From Cyanobacteria bacterium TGS_CYA1 (GTDB taxonomy: Bacteria; Cyanobacteriota; Vampirovibrionia; Obscuribacterales; Obscuribacteraceae), in NCBI GenBank assembly GCA_026129135.1, contig JAHCIQ010000008.1:124001-188000 (forward strand): 64,000 nt of DNA, given 5' to 3'. A model generated the notes under the pieces. It saw only the letters and a program-made list of their open reading frames with translations, made no database searches and was not told the DNA's origin. Below, piece after piece: positions 27,438 to 36,315 of this stretch; the stretch's first letter is position 1; every line of letters begins with the position of its first letter. The position numbers and the translations under genes are program-made.

Positions 27438-28295
27438 CTATTTGTAGATGCTGAAATTGCTGCGACCCCAGTAGCGCTGCAACTCACGCCCCTTATTTCT
27501 GAAATCAGTACCTGCTTCGTGCACGCCACCATTGGCGTATCTGTTGTCGCCCCATTTGACTATAGTCATTTTGACCACGCCCACACCGTCAGCGTGGAAA
27601 CCCAATTCTCGAGCTACGCGAGAACTCACATCTAGTTCTCGAGGTTTTCTGGCAACTTTTGTAGCGGAATCATCACCTTTGATTTTGGGACCGTCATCAT
27701 TGATTCGCACACCCTTCACCACTTTTGTCACGCCAGTAGTTGGATCCGTGTATTCAAGGTCCACAATTGTGTTGAAAGGCAAGGTACGATGAGCCGCAGT
27801 CAACGCCTTAGAGTCGAAACGCTCCCCGTTTGCGGTGAAGTCATCGTTATAGTACGAAGTAACTACATTTTTTGATCGACCTTCCAGGTGCTGACCACCG
27901 AGAGGCAATTGATCGATGGTAGGAGGATTTTTTTTGTCAGAAGTCGTAAACGACTCGAATGTTGTTGAAGCTGCTTGGATTAATGTTTTTGCGCCGGTCG
28001 ACTCTAAGGGTGGAGCAGGATCATCAGCTTTTTTGGGCGGTACCTCTGCTTTGGGAGGATATAGCCATTTGTGGAAACTATTGAATAATTCAGTAGGCGA
28101 TGGCAACATTCCGGCTACTTGGACATTCTGGTCAGGATTCATGGCTTTCATTGCCGAACGCCATTCGCTCAACGACGAATTGAAAGCTCCATCTAAGGGT
28201 CTGCTGTTTGCTAAGTTTGTGCCAAACTGGTCGTTCTCTGGAGTATGAGATTCCGGAGTAAAGTCGTTATTCGTTGGTTGGTTGCCTAGAGACAT
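27438..28295 (-). CDS. RlpA-like double-psi beta-barrel protein without signal peptide
   Basis: The C-terminal ~110 residues match RlpA-type lytic transglycosylases that cut denuded peptidoglycan. Marks are FTANGERFDSKALTAAHRTL, VKGVRINDDGP and RELDVSSRVARELGF. The first ~150 residues are polar and low in order, with a PPKAEVPPKKADDPAPP-like proline/lysine tract. No signal peptide or lipobox is visible at the start, which is unusual for this family. It is divergent from a frame-broken gene that may also be a cell-wall hydrolase, with about 200 bases between starts. Confidence 0.82.
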   Translation of the reverse strand: MSLGNQPTNNDFTPESHTPENDQFGTNLANSRPLDGAFNSSLSEWRSAMKAMNPDQNVQVAGMLPSPTELFNSFHKWLYPPKAEVPPKKADDPAPPLESTGAKTLIQAASTTFESFTTSDKKNPPTIDQLPLGGQHLEGRSKNVVTSYYNDDFTANGERFDSKALTAAHRTLPFNTIVDLEYTDPTTGVTKVVKGVRINDDGPKIKGDDSATKVARKPRELDVSSRVARELGFHADGVGVVKMTIVKWGDNRYANGGVHEAGTDFRNKGRELQRYWGRSNFSIYK

Positions 28296-28492
28296 GAAAC
28301 CGTGACTGAAAGGGATAATTAGAGTCTAGTTCAAAATGGCGCAAAGTCAATGGAATCAAGCCTTTTGGGCATCGTGATTCCACCATGATCGACGAATTTT
28401 TAATATCCGGGGCATATATTTGGATAGGGCGTATTGATTTATTATTAAACACGCCTTATGATGGCTATCTCTCCTCTTGGAATCATTTGGCA

Positions 28493-29622
28493 ATGGCTCA
28501 AACTCAAGCAGAAGCTCCAACCGAGCTCTATACTGGCCCGGAAGGAGGACAGCCTCTTGTCTCCGATGGGCATGATGTCGCTGAAATGCTCAGAAGCACG
28601 TTTGATTCTGTAAAAACCTTCTTGTCAGACGTTAGCGGAACGAAGCCTGACATTATCACTTCTACTGCCAGCCAAGTAGTCAACGGTAAAGCTCCGTTTG
28701 AAAGCGTCATGCAGAATTTGACTGACCTCAAAAGTCAGGCAAGTTAAATGACCTCTCCACTTATTTCGAATCTAATTATTCAGTAGGACTTCGTGAACAA
28801 CTAGTTCAAAACTATCCGTGTCGAGACGTTGAAATCGACAAGGTTCTTGGCGCCAGTTCGACTGACAAGCCTGCGGATCCTATGCTTGGTGGACTGTCTA
28901 GAGACCAGCTAAAAACCGTTCTAGATAAATTTCCAGAGTTGAAAGGCGTAATTAGTAATCCTGATGTTTTGGGCGCAATGGTCCAGAACGAAAGGGATCA
29001 CACTTACGATGATATGAGAGTTCTAAAGGTGCCTGTTTTTGAGGACACAATAATCGATGGAGCACTAAAGACAATCAATTGGACTCGCAACTTCTTTGGA
29101 ATGAAGGACACAACTGAGCTAATGTCCACCTGGAAGCCAGAGGAATTAAAAGCAAAGGCTGAAAAGACTGGCGGCATTTCTGGGTTTGTAAACGGATTGA
29201 GCGCAAGTCTCAAGGACAGAGTTTTGCATTTGTCCGTGGGTGAAGGACAGGTTCAGATTCGCAATATAATTGCATTGCAAGAGCAAGAACGCGCTGCTGG
29301 TCGTGACGTTCCTACTGTTGCTAGCGCCCTTACTGCAGAAGGGTCAGCTCAACTTGTTGGAGCTTATTTTGCAAAATCGGTGCAAATGTTGAATGACCAA
29401 ACAATCACAGATCCAGAGTTGAATCCCTTCATGGATAGAAGCAGACCTTCGGTTGTTAAAGGTTTTGCTGAAGCACAGGAGATGTGGAATGAGGGTAAAA
29501 GAACGAACAATCAGGATCTTATGCAGCGTGCAGTGATGATGACTTATAACCCTGGCATTTCCAATTCGGATCCAACCAAGTGGAATCCAGAGCGCATCTT
29601 GAAGCATTATCTGGGCAAATAA
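28493..29622 (+). pseudogene. Frameshifted gene, possible lysozyme-like fold
   Basis: Two open frames read as one protein joined by a one-base slip. The first runs from ATG 28493 to a stop at 28745-28747. The second is open from 28726 and continues the protein (KLNDLSTYFESNYS) to 29622, about 376 residues in all. The break lies within 28726-28747, beside a run of four As at 28730-28733; one extra A would repair it. An NERDHTYDDM segment and a later SVGEGQVQIRN segment resemble the Glu and Gln motifs of lysozyme/SLT-like enzymes. That is a tentative reading. No signal peptide is visible. A longer start at 28385 is possible but reads less naturally. Confidence 0.7.
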
Positions 29623-29659
29623 TTAGACCGCTCGAAAATTTTGACGCACCACATATAGT

Positions 29660-29695
29660 GATAGCCCACTACCTTTTGAAGGGGAATGGGCTATC
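29660..29695. other. Hairpin between convergent genes
   Basis: GATAGCCCA and TGGGCTATC form a perfect nine-base stem, with CCTT/AAGG able to pair inside. It lies 37 bases after the frame-broken gene and before the convergent secreted-protein gene. There is no T run after it on either strand, so a terminator role is uncertain. Confidence 0.5.
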
Positions 29696-29729
29696 GTTGC
29701 CGGCGCTCTTTCGAGCACCTTTAATCAGA

Positions 29730-30182
29730 CTATCTTGATTTGGTACTATATGTAGTACTGATTTTACTTGGCTTGCTGCCGTTGTATTTGTAGTTAGTCA
29801 CTTTCCAGACGGCTTTTTTGGCTGGCTTGCGCAAAGAAGTTCTTCGGCTGGTGCGCGACTTGCTGCCACGTGCAATCTCTGTGATTTGCGACGACATCGC
29901 CTGGCGCTCACGCACTGTACGTGCACGAGTTCCTGCGGGCGATGGGGTGACGTTAGCCGGAACGTTCGCTTGGGGTTCGACTGGCACCGTAAGCTGACCT
30001 CTGCTCATCGTTTCGTCATTCACTTCAGCCTTGCTCTCGTTCTTGGTCGTTGCCTGCGACGAGGCTTGACTTTGAAGCGGTCCACCCGAAAGTGACTCAG
30101 CATGCGCAGCCGGTGCGACCACGACGCCCGCGACTGCTAAAATTATGCCTAGTGTGGCACTTGTTGTGATGCTCGTTTTCAT
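29730..30182 (-). CDS. Small secreted basic protein, unknown function
   Basis: From ATG 30182 this protein has 150 residues. A clear signal peptide (about residues 1-29, ending VAPAAHA) is followed by a Gln/Ser/Thr-rich middle. The C-terminal third is strongly basic (SKSRTSRRTSLRKPAKK) with VWKVTNYKYNG. I chose 30182 because GGAGG lies five bases upstream; an in-frame TTG at 30194 would read through it. It lies downstream of the lmo0937-like gene on the same strand. No family is recognised. Confidence 0.7.
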   Translation of the reverse strand: MKTSITTSATLGIILAVAGVVVAPAAHAESLSGGPLQSQASSQATTKNESKAEVNDETMSRGQLTVPVEPQANVPANVTPSPAGTRARTVRERQAMSSQITEIARGSKSRTSRRTSLRKPAKKAVWKVTNYKYNGSKPSKISTTYSTKSR

Positions 30183-30237
30183 TTCTGCCTCCAAGAGACT
30201 AACTGTCTTCGTCTAACTAATTGCATTCGTTTTTATT

Positions 30238-30381
30238 TCACACGGTTTTGCGTCCGGAAAGAAGCTCGAATACAAAGAGCACACCGGCAACCAACAACAG
30301 GGTGTGAATCATGTCACCACCAAAGTGTGTGAGAAAACCGACGAACCATAACAACAGAATTAAACTCAAAATCGTATACAT
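30238..30381 (-). CDS. lmo0937-family small membrane protein
   Basis: A 47-residue protein too short for usual ORF calling. It consists of two hydrophobic segments (YTILSLILLLWFVGF and LLLVAGVLFVFELLSG) joined by a short THFGGDMIH turn, ending SGRKTV. This matches the lmo0937/DUF5670 pattern of stress-linked integral membrane peptides. The ATG has AAGGAG seven bases upstream. It precedes the secreted basic protein gene by 55 bases and may be co-transcribed with it. Confidence 0.82.
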   Translation of the reverse strand: MYTILSLILLLWFVGFLTHFGGDMIHTLLLVAGVLFVFELLSGRKTV

Positions 30382-30517
30382 AATGCGTCTCCTTAAACCT
30401 CCAGGACTCCATCTGCCCTACTTTTGGGATAGCATAGACGTTTAATCTAGTGCCGTTTCCATTTAAAAAAGATCGGGCAAAGTACATCAAGAAGCCCTTC
30501 CTGCGAGGAATTACGCA

Positions 30518-31765
30518 ATGCCCTTAAAAACCTCCGACGCGCTTGTAGACCCATTAATATCCTTAAAAAAGGAGTTTTTGGATAATCCTTATCCTACGTA
30601 TGCGCGCTTCAGAGAGGAAGCTCCCGTTTTTTGGAGCAAAAAGGGCGATTACTGGCTTGTAAGTAAATACGTCGATGCCAATGACATTTTGCGCGATTTG
30701 AGCTACGAGAAGGGGCCACCCAAATGGAAAACAATGGACCCCCTGATTAAATTGTTGCCCCAACTCTTTCCAAATTTGAAACAACAATTCGAGTTCAGGG
30801 GCAAAAGCATGCTTCAGCAAAACCCTCCGGACCACACGCGTATGCGGGGTCTTGTGAACAAGGCTTTTACGCCAACGATGATAAGTCGCTTGCGCTCACA
30901 CATTCAAGATATTGCAGACAAGCTGATCGACCAGATCGAATCTAAGAAAACTGGTGAAATGGACCTGGTCTCTGAATATGCATACTTATTGCCGATTACT
31001 GTTATTTCTGAAATGCTCGGCATTCCAGAAGGCGATCGCGAGCAGTTCAAAAGCTGGTCGCAGTCTTTGACCGAGGCGCTCGAGCCGACATTTTCTTTGC
31101 CTAAAATTCAAAAGGCAGGCAAAGCAAATCGCGAAATTATCCAATATCTCACTCCCTTAGTCGAAGAGCGTCGCAAAAATCCCCAAGAAGACCTTATCAG
31201 TGCGCTCGTGCAGGCTGAAGAAGCAGGGGACAAGCTTTCTTATCAAGAGTTACTTGCTAATTTGATACTGCTTCTGGTGGCAGGGCATGAAACGACAGTC
31301 AATCTTATCGGCAATGGAACGCTGGCTTTGTTGCGCAACCCGGATCAGTTAGCCTTGTTGCGCTCCAAACCCGAGTTGATTAATACCGCCGTAGAAGAAT
31401 TCCTTCGGTATGAAAGCCCGGTTCAGCTTGTTCGTCGTCAGTGCGGACAGGACCTCGAGCTTGGGGGGCAAAAAATGAAAGAGGGGCAGTCGATGTTTCT
31501 GCTCATAGGGTCGGCAAATCACGACCCAGAACAGTTTACGAACCCCGAAAAGCTCGATATCACCCGCACGCCAAACAAACATCTGGCGTTTGGAGCCGGA
31601 ATCCATCACTGTCTGGGATTTTCACTGGCTGGGACCGAGGGACAGATAGCAATTAACACTTTGATTAATCGCCTGCCGCATCTCGAGCTTAAAAAGGATG
31701 CACGCCTGGAAGTGAGAAAACCATTCGCCTTGAGAGGTATGAAAGCCATACCAGTAGTCTTTTGA
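30518..31765 (+). CDS. Cytochrome P450
   Basis: This 415-residue soluble bacterial-type P450 would insert oxygen into an unknown organic substrate using external electron donors. It has the I-helix AGHETT near residues 255-260, the ExxR pair in EFLRYE (Glu293, Arg296), and the heme loop FGAGIHHCLG with ligand Cys365. The heme loop is followed by LAGTEGQIA. No ferredoxin or reductase gene lies beside it. The start has GCGAGGAA upstream. A 136-base gap before it (30382-30517) holds no gene. Confidence 0.95.
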   Translation: MPLKTSDALVDPLISLKKEFLDNPYPTYARFREEAPVFWSKKGDYWLVSKYVDANDILRDLSYEKGPPKWKTMDPLIKLLPQLFPNLKQQFEFRGKSMLQQNPPDHTRMRGLVNKAFTPTMISRLRSHIQDIADKLIDQIESKKTGEMDLVSEYAYLLPITVISEMLGIPEGDREQFKSWSQSLTEALEPTFSLPKIQKAGKANREIIQYLTPLVEERRKNPQEDLISALVQAEEAGDKLSYQELLANLILLLVAGHETTVNLIGNGTLALLRNPDQLALLRSKPELINTAVEEFLRYESPVQLVRRQCGQDLELGGQKMKEGQSMFLLIGSANHDPEQFTNPEKLDITRTPNKHLAFGAGIHHCLGFSLAGTEGQIAINTLINRLPHLELKKDARLEVRKPFALRGMKAIPVVF

Positions 31766-31770
31766 CCGAA

Positions 31771-32127
31771 TCAAGCCTTATACGGCTCGAAAAACAAATA
31801 TGGCTTATTCTGCCAAACGCCTGATTTTACTTTCAGAGGTCCGGCTGGGTTTAGCTTGAATGCGACTTGATTGGGACTGGCGTTGACTGTCTCGATTTTT
31901 GACTGGCAAATCCAGGACCAGTCGACTGCGCAAACAGCTTCGCTTAAAGCAGGAAGGTCAGCCGCGCTCACTATTGCAGGTTCTATAGCCGCGGTCGTTT
32001 TATTTGGTTTGAGTACGAAGCCCACACCACTTGCGAGTTTCAGGTAAAAACAGTCCAGGCTGCTTTGGGCCGATTCTATGGTGTGCCCGGCTAATTCTTC
32101 GATTTTATTTGGAACTTGAGTATTCAT
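31771..32127 (-). CDS. Hypothetical protein, 118 residues
   Basis: I do not recognise this protein. It looks soluble, with a predicted mix of strands and short helices, a VGFVLKPNKT segment and a C-terminal WQNKPYLFFEPYK. It is placed between the P450 stop (6 bases away, convergent) and the SagB-like gene (divergent, 39 bases). Confidence 0.6.
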   Translation of the reverse strand: MNTQVPNKIEELAGHTIESAQSSLDCFYLKLASGVGFVLKPNKTTAAIEPAIVSAADLPALSEAVCAVDWSWICQSKIETVNASPNQVAFKLNPAGPLKVKSGVWQNKPYLFFEPYKA

Positions 32128-32166
32128 GGACTAAATTCTAACATTCCATACTGCTAGACTGTTGCA

Positions 32167-33855
32167 ATGAATCAAAATGATCCAAATCAAAGAGACTGGA
32201 CCAAAACATATTTTCATCGCTATCACAATCTGACCAAGCACACGGTCGAGAAGCTCTTAGCAAGCGGAAGGTCTCTGGACTGGAAGAATCAGCCTGATCC
32301 GTTCAGGCATTACAAAGCAGAACTGGTAGAGTTGCCTGTGCTTGACCTGCTTGAATTGCTTGAACCCGAAAAGAACATAGGATTTTTTGATTTGCCTGCA
32401 CCACAGGCGGTGCCGTTTGATTTTTCTTTTTTATCGTCATTGTTATTCAACAGTTTTGCCATCTCAGCCTGGAAACAAGTTGTCGGAACTAATCATAAAT
32501 GGGCACTGAGAGTGAATCCTTCATCTGGCAATTTACATCCGACCGACGTTCATCTCTTCTTCGACCAGGGAGCTTTTCATTATCGTGTAGACGAGCACAA
32601 ATTGGAGAAGCGCAGCTCGATTGATATGCGCGCAGTGCTTTGCGTCGAGCTTGGCTTGAGCGAAGAGTTTGCGCCACCACTTTTAATTTGTTTGTCTTCG
32701 ATATTATGGCGCGAGGCATGGAAATATGAATCGCGCGCTTTTAGATATTGCAATCATGACCTTGGGCATGCGCTTGCCGCACTGGAAACAGCAGCAAATA
32801 TTCACGGTTGGCATACGGTTAATTTTGGACTTTTCGACGATAAAAAAATGACTGATCTTTTGGGATTTTCGCTCAATCAAGAACATCCATTGTCTTTCGT
32901 CGGTTTATACCCCGAGCAAAAATCTGCATTCAAGTCAGAGAAAAAGAATGAGTTTATTTCCAAAACCGATACAAAAACCGATACCAGTAAAATGATTCAA
33001 CTAGTGAGCGATTGCAATCAATTGTCGAGCGAACAAATCGATTATCCGCTTATAAACAAAGTATTCGAATCAACTTGTTGCGACAATGAACAATGGATTG
33101 AAGCGCGCAACAGATTCACTACATTTGATACCTACTCCCAAAAATCGTTGTTGCAAATTATGTTTGGCGAAGACCAAAATGCAATTGAAAACGAAAGTTT
33201 GAAAGTCACAATGCCTGTGGTTACCAAAAAGCCTTTGGCTCGCGAAGTGGTCCGCACTCGCCGCTCGGCTGTAGATATGGATGGACAGACTTCAGTCTCG
33301 AAAGAAGTGCTCGATTTGATTTTGCTTCAATCGACCAGAGGTTTCAACGCCGATTTTCAAACAAAAAAAGAAGACAAGTTCAATCTCATTCATTTGTTTT
33401 TATATCTGCACCAGGTAAATGACGTGACGGCTGGGCTCTATTATTTCGACCGATTAAACGAAAGACTGATCGCTTTGAAAAAAAGCGACCAGCGTCATTT
33501 TGCTCGCTCAGCAAGTTGTTTTCAGGATATCGCCTCGGATGGCGTTTTTGCAGTCTCGATGGTGGCAGATTTCAATACTGCCAATGAAGTTTTTGGCGAG
33601 CGTGGTTACAGACTGGTCCATCACGAAGCCGGCTATATAGGACAACACTTTTATCTGGCCAGTCACGCCTTAGGACTCGATGCTACCGGAATCGGATGTT
33701 TCATAGACGATGCGATAAACTCTTATATTCAATTGCCTTCAGGCTTTGAAGTTGTTTATAATTTCACGTTCGGCTCTGCTTTGCACGACCCCAGATTGAC
33801 CACGCTTCCAGCATATGACTTTGAAAAAAACAAAAGCACAGAAAAACAAAAATAA
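32167..33855 (+). CDS. SagB/ThcOx-type double nitroreductase-fold protein
   Basis: This 562-residue protein is made of two nitroreductase-like halves. The N-terminal half has a YHNLTKHTVEKL motif and RVNPSSGNLHPTDVHLF, characteristic of SagB-type FMN dehydrogenases. The second half starts near residue 355 (RTRRSAVDMDG) and has EAGYIGQHFYLASHALGLDATGIG, the FMN-domain end. Some relatives oxidise azolines in RiPP biosynthesis, but no cyclodehydratase or precursor gene is near, so its substrate is unknown. It overlaps the AlkA-like gene by 41 bases. Confidence 0.85.
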   Translation: MNQNDPNQRDWTKTYFHRYHNLTKHTVEKLLASGRSLDWKNQPDPFRHYKAELVELPVLDLLELLEPEKNIGFFDLPAPQAVPFDFSFLSSLLFNSFAISAWKQVVGTNHKWALRVNPSSGNLHPTDVHLFFDQGAFHYRVDEHKLEKRSSIDMRAVLCVELGLSEEFAPPLLICLSSILWREAWKYESRAFRYCNHDLGHALAALETAANIHGWHTVNFGLFDDKKMTDLLGFSLNQEHPLSFVGLYPEQKSAFKSEKKNEFISKTDTKTDTSKMIQLVSDCNQLSSEQIDYPLINKVFESTCCDNEQWIEARNRFTTFDTYSQKSLLQIMFGEDQNAIENESLKVTMPVVTKKPLAREVVRTRRSAVDMDGQTSVSKEVLDLILLQSTRGFNADFQTKKEDKFNLIHLFLYLHQVNDVTAGLYYFDRLNERLIALKKSDQRHFARSASCFQDIASDGVFAVSMVADFNTANEVFGERGYRLVHHEAGYIGQHFYLASHALGLDATGIGCFIDDAINSYIQLPSGFEVVYNFTFGSALHDPRLTTLPAYDFEKNKSTEKQK

Positions 33856-34525
33856 AATCAGCGACAAAGAGCTCAATCAAGCTCTGGGGCTATTTCCTGC
33901 CAGTAAAGACATTGCCAAAGGAATCAAAGCGATAAGCAAAAAAGATCTCGATTTTGCTTCGATAGAGGCTCTGGCAGGCAAGTTGCAAGTTTACGATTGG
34001 CCTGCCGATTTCGAGTCGCTGGCTCGAATAATCGTGGGACAACAACTGTCGACCCTGGCAGCTCTATCTATCTGGAACAAAGTAAAAGCGACAGTGGCGG
34101 TCACTCCCAAAGCAATTGACAAAGCCAAGGTCGAGACGCTCGCCTCCTGTGGTTTGAGTAAAGCAAAAATTGCCAGTCTCAAAGCGCTCAGTACCGAGAT
34201 TCTTACCGGGAGACTGGATCTAGAAGCTTTGCATGAGCTTGACGACGAAGAAGCTATTGCCGAGCTGATTAAAGTAAAGGGGATAGGACCCTGGACGGCT
34301 AATATATACCTTCTATTTGGCTTGAAACGCCTTGATTGTCTGCCGGCTAACGATTTAGCCCTGCTGCTCGGCTATCAGGCTCTGAAGGGCTTAGAGCGGG
34401 CTCCTACAAGCAAAGAATTGATTGTGCACTGCCATGATCTGAAACCGCACAGAGGCGTGGCTGCCCTTCTGCTCTGGCAATATTACAGACATATCAAATC
34501 TAAACCAGTTAAAGTGACTAAATAA
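33815..34525 (+). CDS. DNA-3-methyladenine glycosylase II (AlkA-like)
   Basis: This HhH-GPD base-excision glycosylase of 236 residues removes alkylated bases. It has the ARIIVGQQLSTLAA segment, a helix-hairpin-helix VKGIGPWTANIYL near residue 152, and LPANDLALLLGYQ with the expected catalytic Asp. The first ~40 residues are lysine-rich. The ATG at 33815 lies inside the SagB-like frame; a later start would still keep the domain. A second alkylation repair gene (AlkD type) is 4 kb downstream. Confidence 0.9.
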   Translation: MTLKKTKAQKNKNKISDKELNQALGLFPASKDIAKGIKAISKKDLDFASIEALAGKLQVYDWPADFESLARIIVGQQLSTLAALSIWNKVKATVAVTPKAIDKAKVETLASCGLSKAKIASLKALSTEILTGRLDLEALHELDDEEAIAELIKVKGIGPWTANIYLLFGLKRLDCLPANDLALLLGYQALKGLERAPTSKELIVHCHDLKPHRGVAALLLWQYYRHIKSKPVKVTK

Positions 34526-34527
34526 GC

Positions 34528-35664
34528 CTATTTGAAATGATTGTATAACGGATTGAAAACCTTGTTCAATGCAGGCGTATAGGTCATGCCGTAAGTCTGA
34601 CCAAAGAATAATCCGCTTGTAAATCCATAGTATGAATTAGTAGCAACGCGTGAAAGACTATGAGAATCGACTTTTTTAAAGGCGAGGTCGGTAGCTTCTC
34701 TTGCAATCGGCTCGTACATTCCATAAAGCGACCATGACGAACCGTGACGCAAATATGATTCGGTCATATACATTCCGAGTCCTTTGTTATTTACATCAAA
34801 AGTGGTAGTGAGTTTACCGGGGTTGATAGTCTTGACACCATATGTAGTGCCAAATTTATCTATCCAGCCTTCGGTCATACGAGTCGAAGCCCTTTGTGCC
34901 GGAGCCCAAAGCGCTCCGGTAACGAATCCAGTTGCCGCATCGTAATAGGGATCGCTGTAGCGACCATCGATCGCTTTGAGAGCAGTATTTCCAGCTGCCA
35001 CAATGGCGCCGTCGTGAAGCATCGAGGCTGGCACATTATTGCCTATTGCAGTCAAACCGCGCGCAAGCATCGATTCGCCTTTCATAACAAACTGCGCACC
35101 CCTAAGCCCGGTAAGTGCAAATGGCACCGCAAGAGCGACAGTGTTAACCATATTGCGCTGACTCTTTTCGTAATCGTTTACCACGGGCTCGATTAAAAGA
35201 CGTCTTTGTATTTTCTCATTGTTTGGGCGTTCGAGTTCCATTCCAGTCAGAGCCAGATAAGTCTTTCTGAATTCTTCCAGGTTGCCTTCTTTAGCTAAAA
35301 CTTGCAGACGTTCGACTTTTAGCTTTTCCTGGTCAAAACGAGCATTAATTGTGTTCGAGCCGTTTGTAGTGCCAAAAAAGTTCTTTACTCCATCAAGCGG
35401 CCGTCCTAGCAGTTTCCCCTGCGAGTCAACTTCCTGATTGAATTTAGTGCGAGTTTCGTCGAATCGGGTCTGAATCTCTTGAGCTACGCGGCTCATGTGA
35501 GTATTCTGGTCGGGCACGGGAGCGGGACGAGTTGCCTGCGCAATTTCGAGCAAATTGAGCTTCGAGCCAGTAATGTCGCTCTGAGCGAGTCTGACCGAAT
35601 CGGATGCTGTGTTTGCATTTGGCGATTCATTAGCGCTTGATTCGAAGGTGTTTTGCTCTGACAT
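34528..35664 (-). CDS. Hypothetical protein with disordered N-terminus and hydrophobic core
   Basis: From ATG 35664 this protein has 378 residues; an in-frame extension to 35787 reads less like protein and overlaps the divergent isochorismatase gene. The N-terminal ~60 residues are Ser/Asn/Asp-rich without a signal peptide. A charged helical region (to about 150) follows. Then comes an Ala/Gly/Tyr-rich part with weakly hydrophobic helices (VALAVPFALTGL, AIVAAGNTALKAI). I do not recognise the family. The composition hints at membrane association. Confidence 0.65.
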   Translation of the reverse strand: MSEQNTFESSANESPNANTASDSVRLAQSDITGSKLNLLEIAQATRPAPVPDQNTHMSRVAQEIQTRFDETRTKFNQEVDSQGKLLGRPLDGVKNFFGTTNGSNTINARFDQEKLKVERLQVLAKEGNLEEFRKTYLALTGMELERPNNEKIQRRLLIEPVVNDYEKSQRNMVNTVALAVPFALTGLRGAQFVMKGESMLARGLTAIGNNVPASMLHDGAIVAAGNTALKAIDGRYSDPYYDAATGFVTGALWAPAQRASTRMTEGWIDKFGTTYGVKTINPGKLTTTFDVNNKGLGMYMTESYLRHGSSWSLYGMYEPIAREATDLAFKKVDSHSLSRVATNSYYGFTSGLFFGQTYGMTYTPALNKVFNPLYNHFK

Positions 35665-35736
35665 AGTAAGTTTATATATAAAATCAAGACCGTATTCACT
35701 GGTAAGATTACGTAATTGGTCTGGGGACAATACGAT

Positions 35737-36315
35737 ATGGAAAAGATTAAATCTAAAAGCACCGCTCTTATTTTGATAGACGTGCAAAAAGGATTTGATT
35801 CGAATTACTGGGGTGTGCGCAATAATCTAGATGCAGAAAAAAATATGCAGCGTTTGCTTTTGCACTGGCGCGAAAATAAAATGCCAATAGTTCACGTAAA
35901 GCATGTCTCGACCGAGCCAGAATCTCCACTGCGACCCACTCAAGATGGCAATGATTTTAAACCAGAAGTAGAGCCTCTTCAGGGCGAACACATCGAAGAA
36001 AAAAATGTGAACAGTGCTTTTATCGGCACCGGGCTCGAAAAGTATTTGCGCCAAAATAATATTGGCAAAGTAGTTCTGGTCGGGCTCACCACAGACCACT
36101 GCGTCTCTACAACAACTCGTATGGCAGCCAATTTAGGATTCGATACTTATGTGATTTCAGACGCCACAGCAACATTCAATCGCACCGCCCTTGATGGCAA
36201 GAATCTCGACGCTGATTCGGTGCATGAGTTTGCATTAGCCAGTCTGAATGGAGAGTTTGCAACTGTTGTTGATACAAACGCGGTCTTGCATCTTCTGGAC
36301 AAAAATAGTGACTGA
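35737..36315 (+). CDS. Isochorismatase-like cysteine hydrolase
   Basis: This 192-residue protein of the isochorismatase/nicotinamidase superfamily has the Asp-Lys-Cys triad in place: Asp in ALILIDVQKGFD (residue ~13), Lys in VHVKHVS, and Cys in TTDHCVSTTTRMA (about residue 121). The substrate is unknown. I use ATG 35737, with GGGGA nine bases upstream; an earlier in-frame start at 35716 is less likely. Its stop overlaps the next gene's GTG start, so the three genes to 38181 form a coupled cassette. Confidence 0.88.
   Translation: MEKIKSKSTALILIDVQKGFDSNYWGVRNNLDAEKNMQRLLLHWRENKMPIVHVKHVSTEPESPLRPTQDGNDFKPEVEPLQGEHIEEKNVNSAFIGTGLEKYLRQNNIGKVVLVGLTTDHCVSTTTRMAANLGFDTYVISDATATFNRTALDGKNLDADSVHEFALASLNGEFATVVDTNAVLHLLDKNSD

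Noticed and set aside
27330..27635. Plus-strand frame opposite the RlpA-like gene
   Set aside because: It starts inside the palindrome and runs antisense to a clear domain; no motif was seen.
28730..28747. Programmed -1 frameshift joining the two frames
   Set aside because: There is no X-XXY-YYZ heptamer in the right frame and no evident downstream stem, so a mutation or sequencing error is more likely.
32167..33855. RiPP (azole peptide) gene cluster around the SagB-like gene
   Set aside because: No YcaO, dehydratase or precursor peptide gene was found nearby.
35664..35787. N-terminal 41-residue extension of the hypothetical protein at 34528
   Set aside because: It overlaps the divergent isochorismatase gene and reads less like protein than the later ATG.
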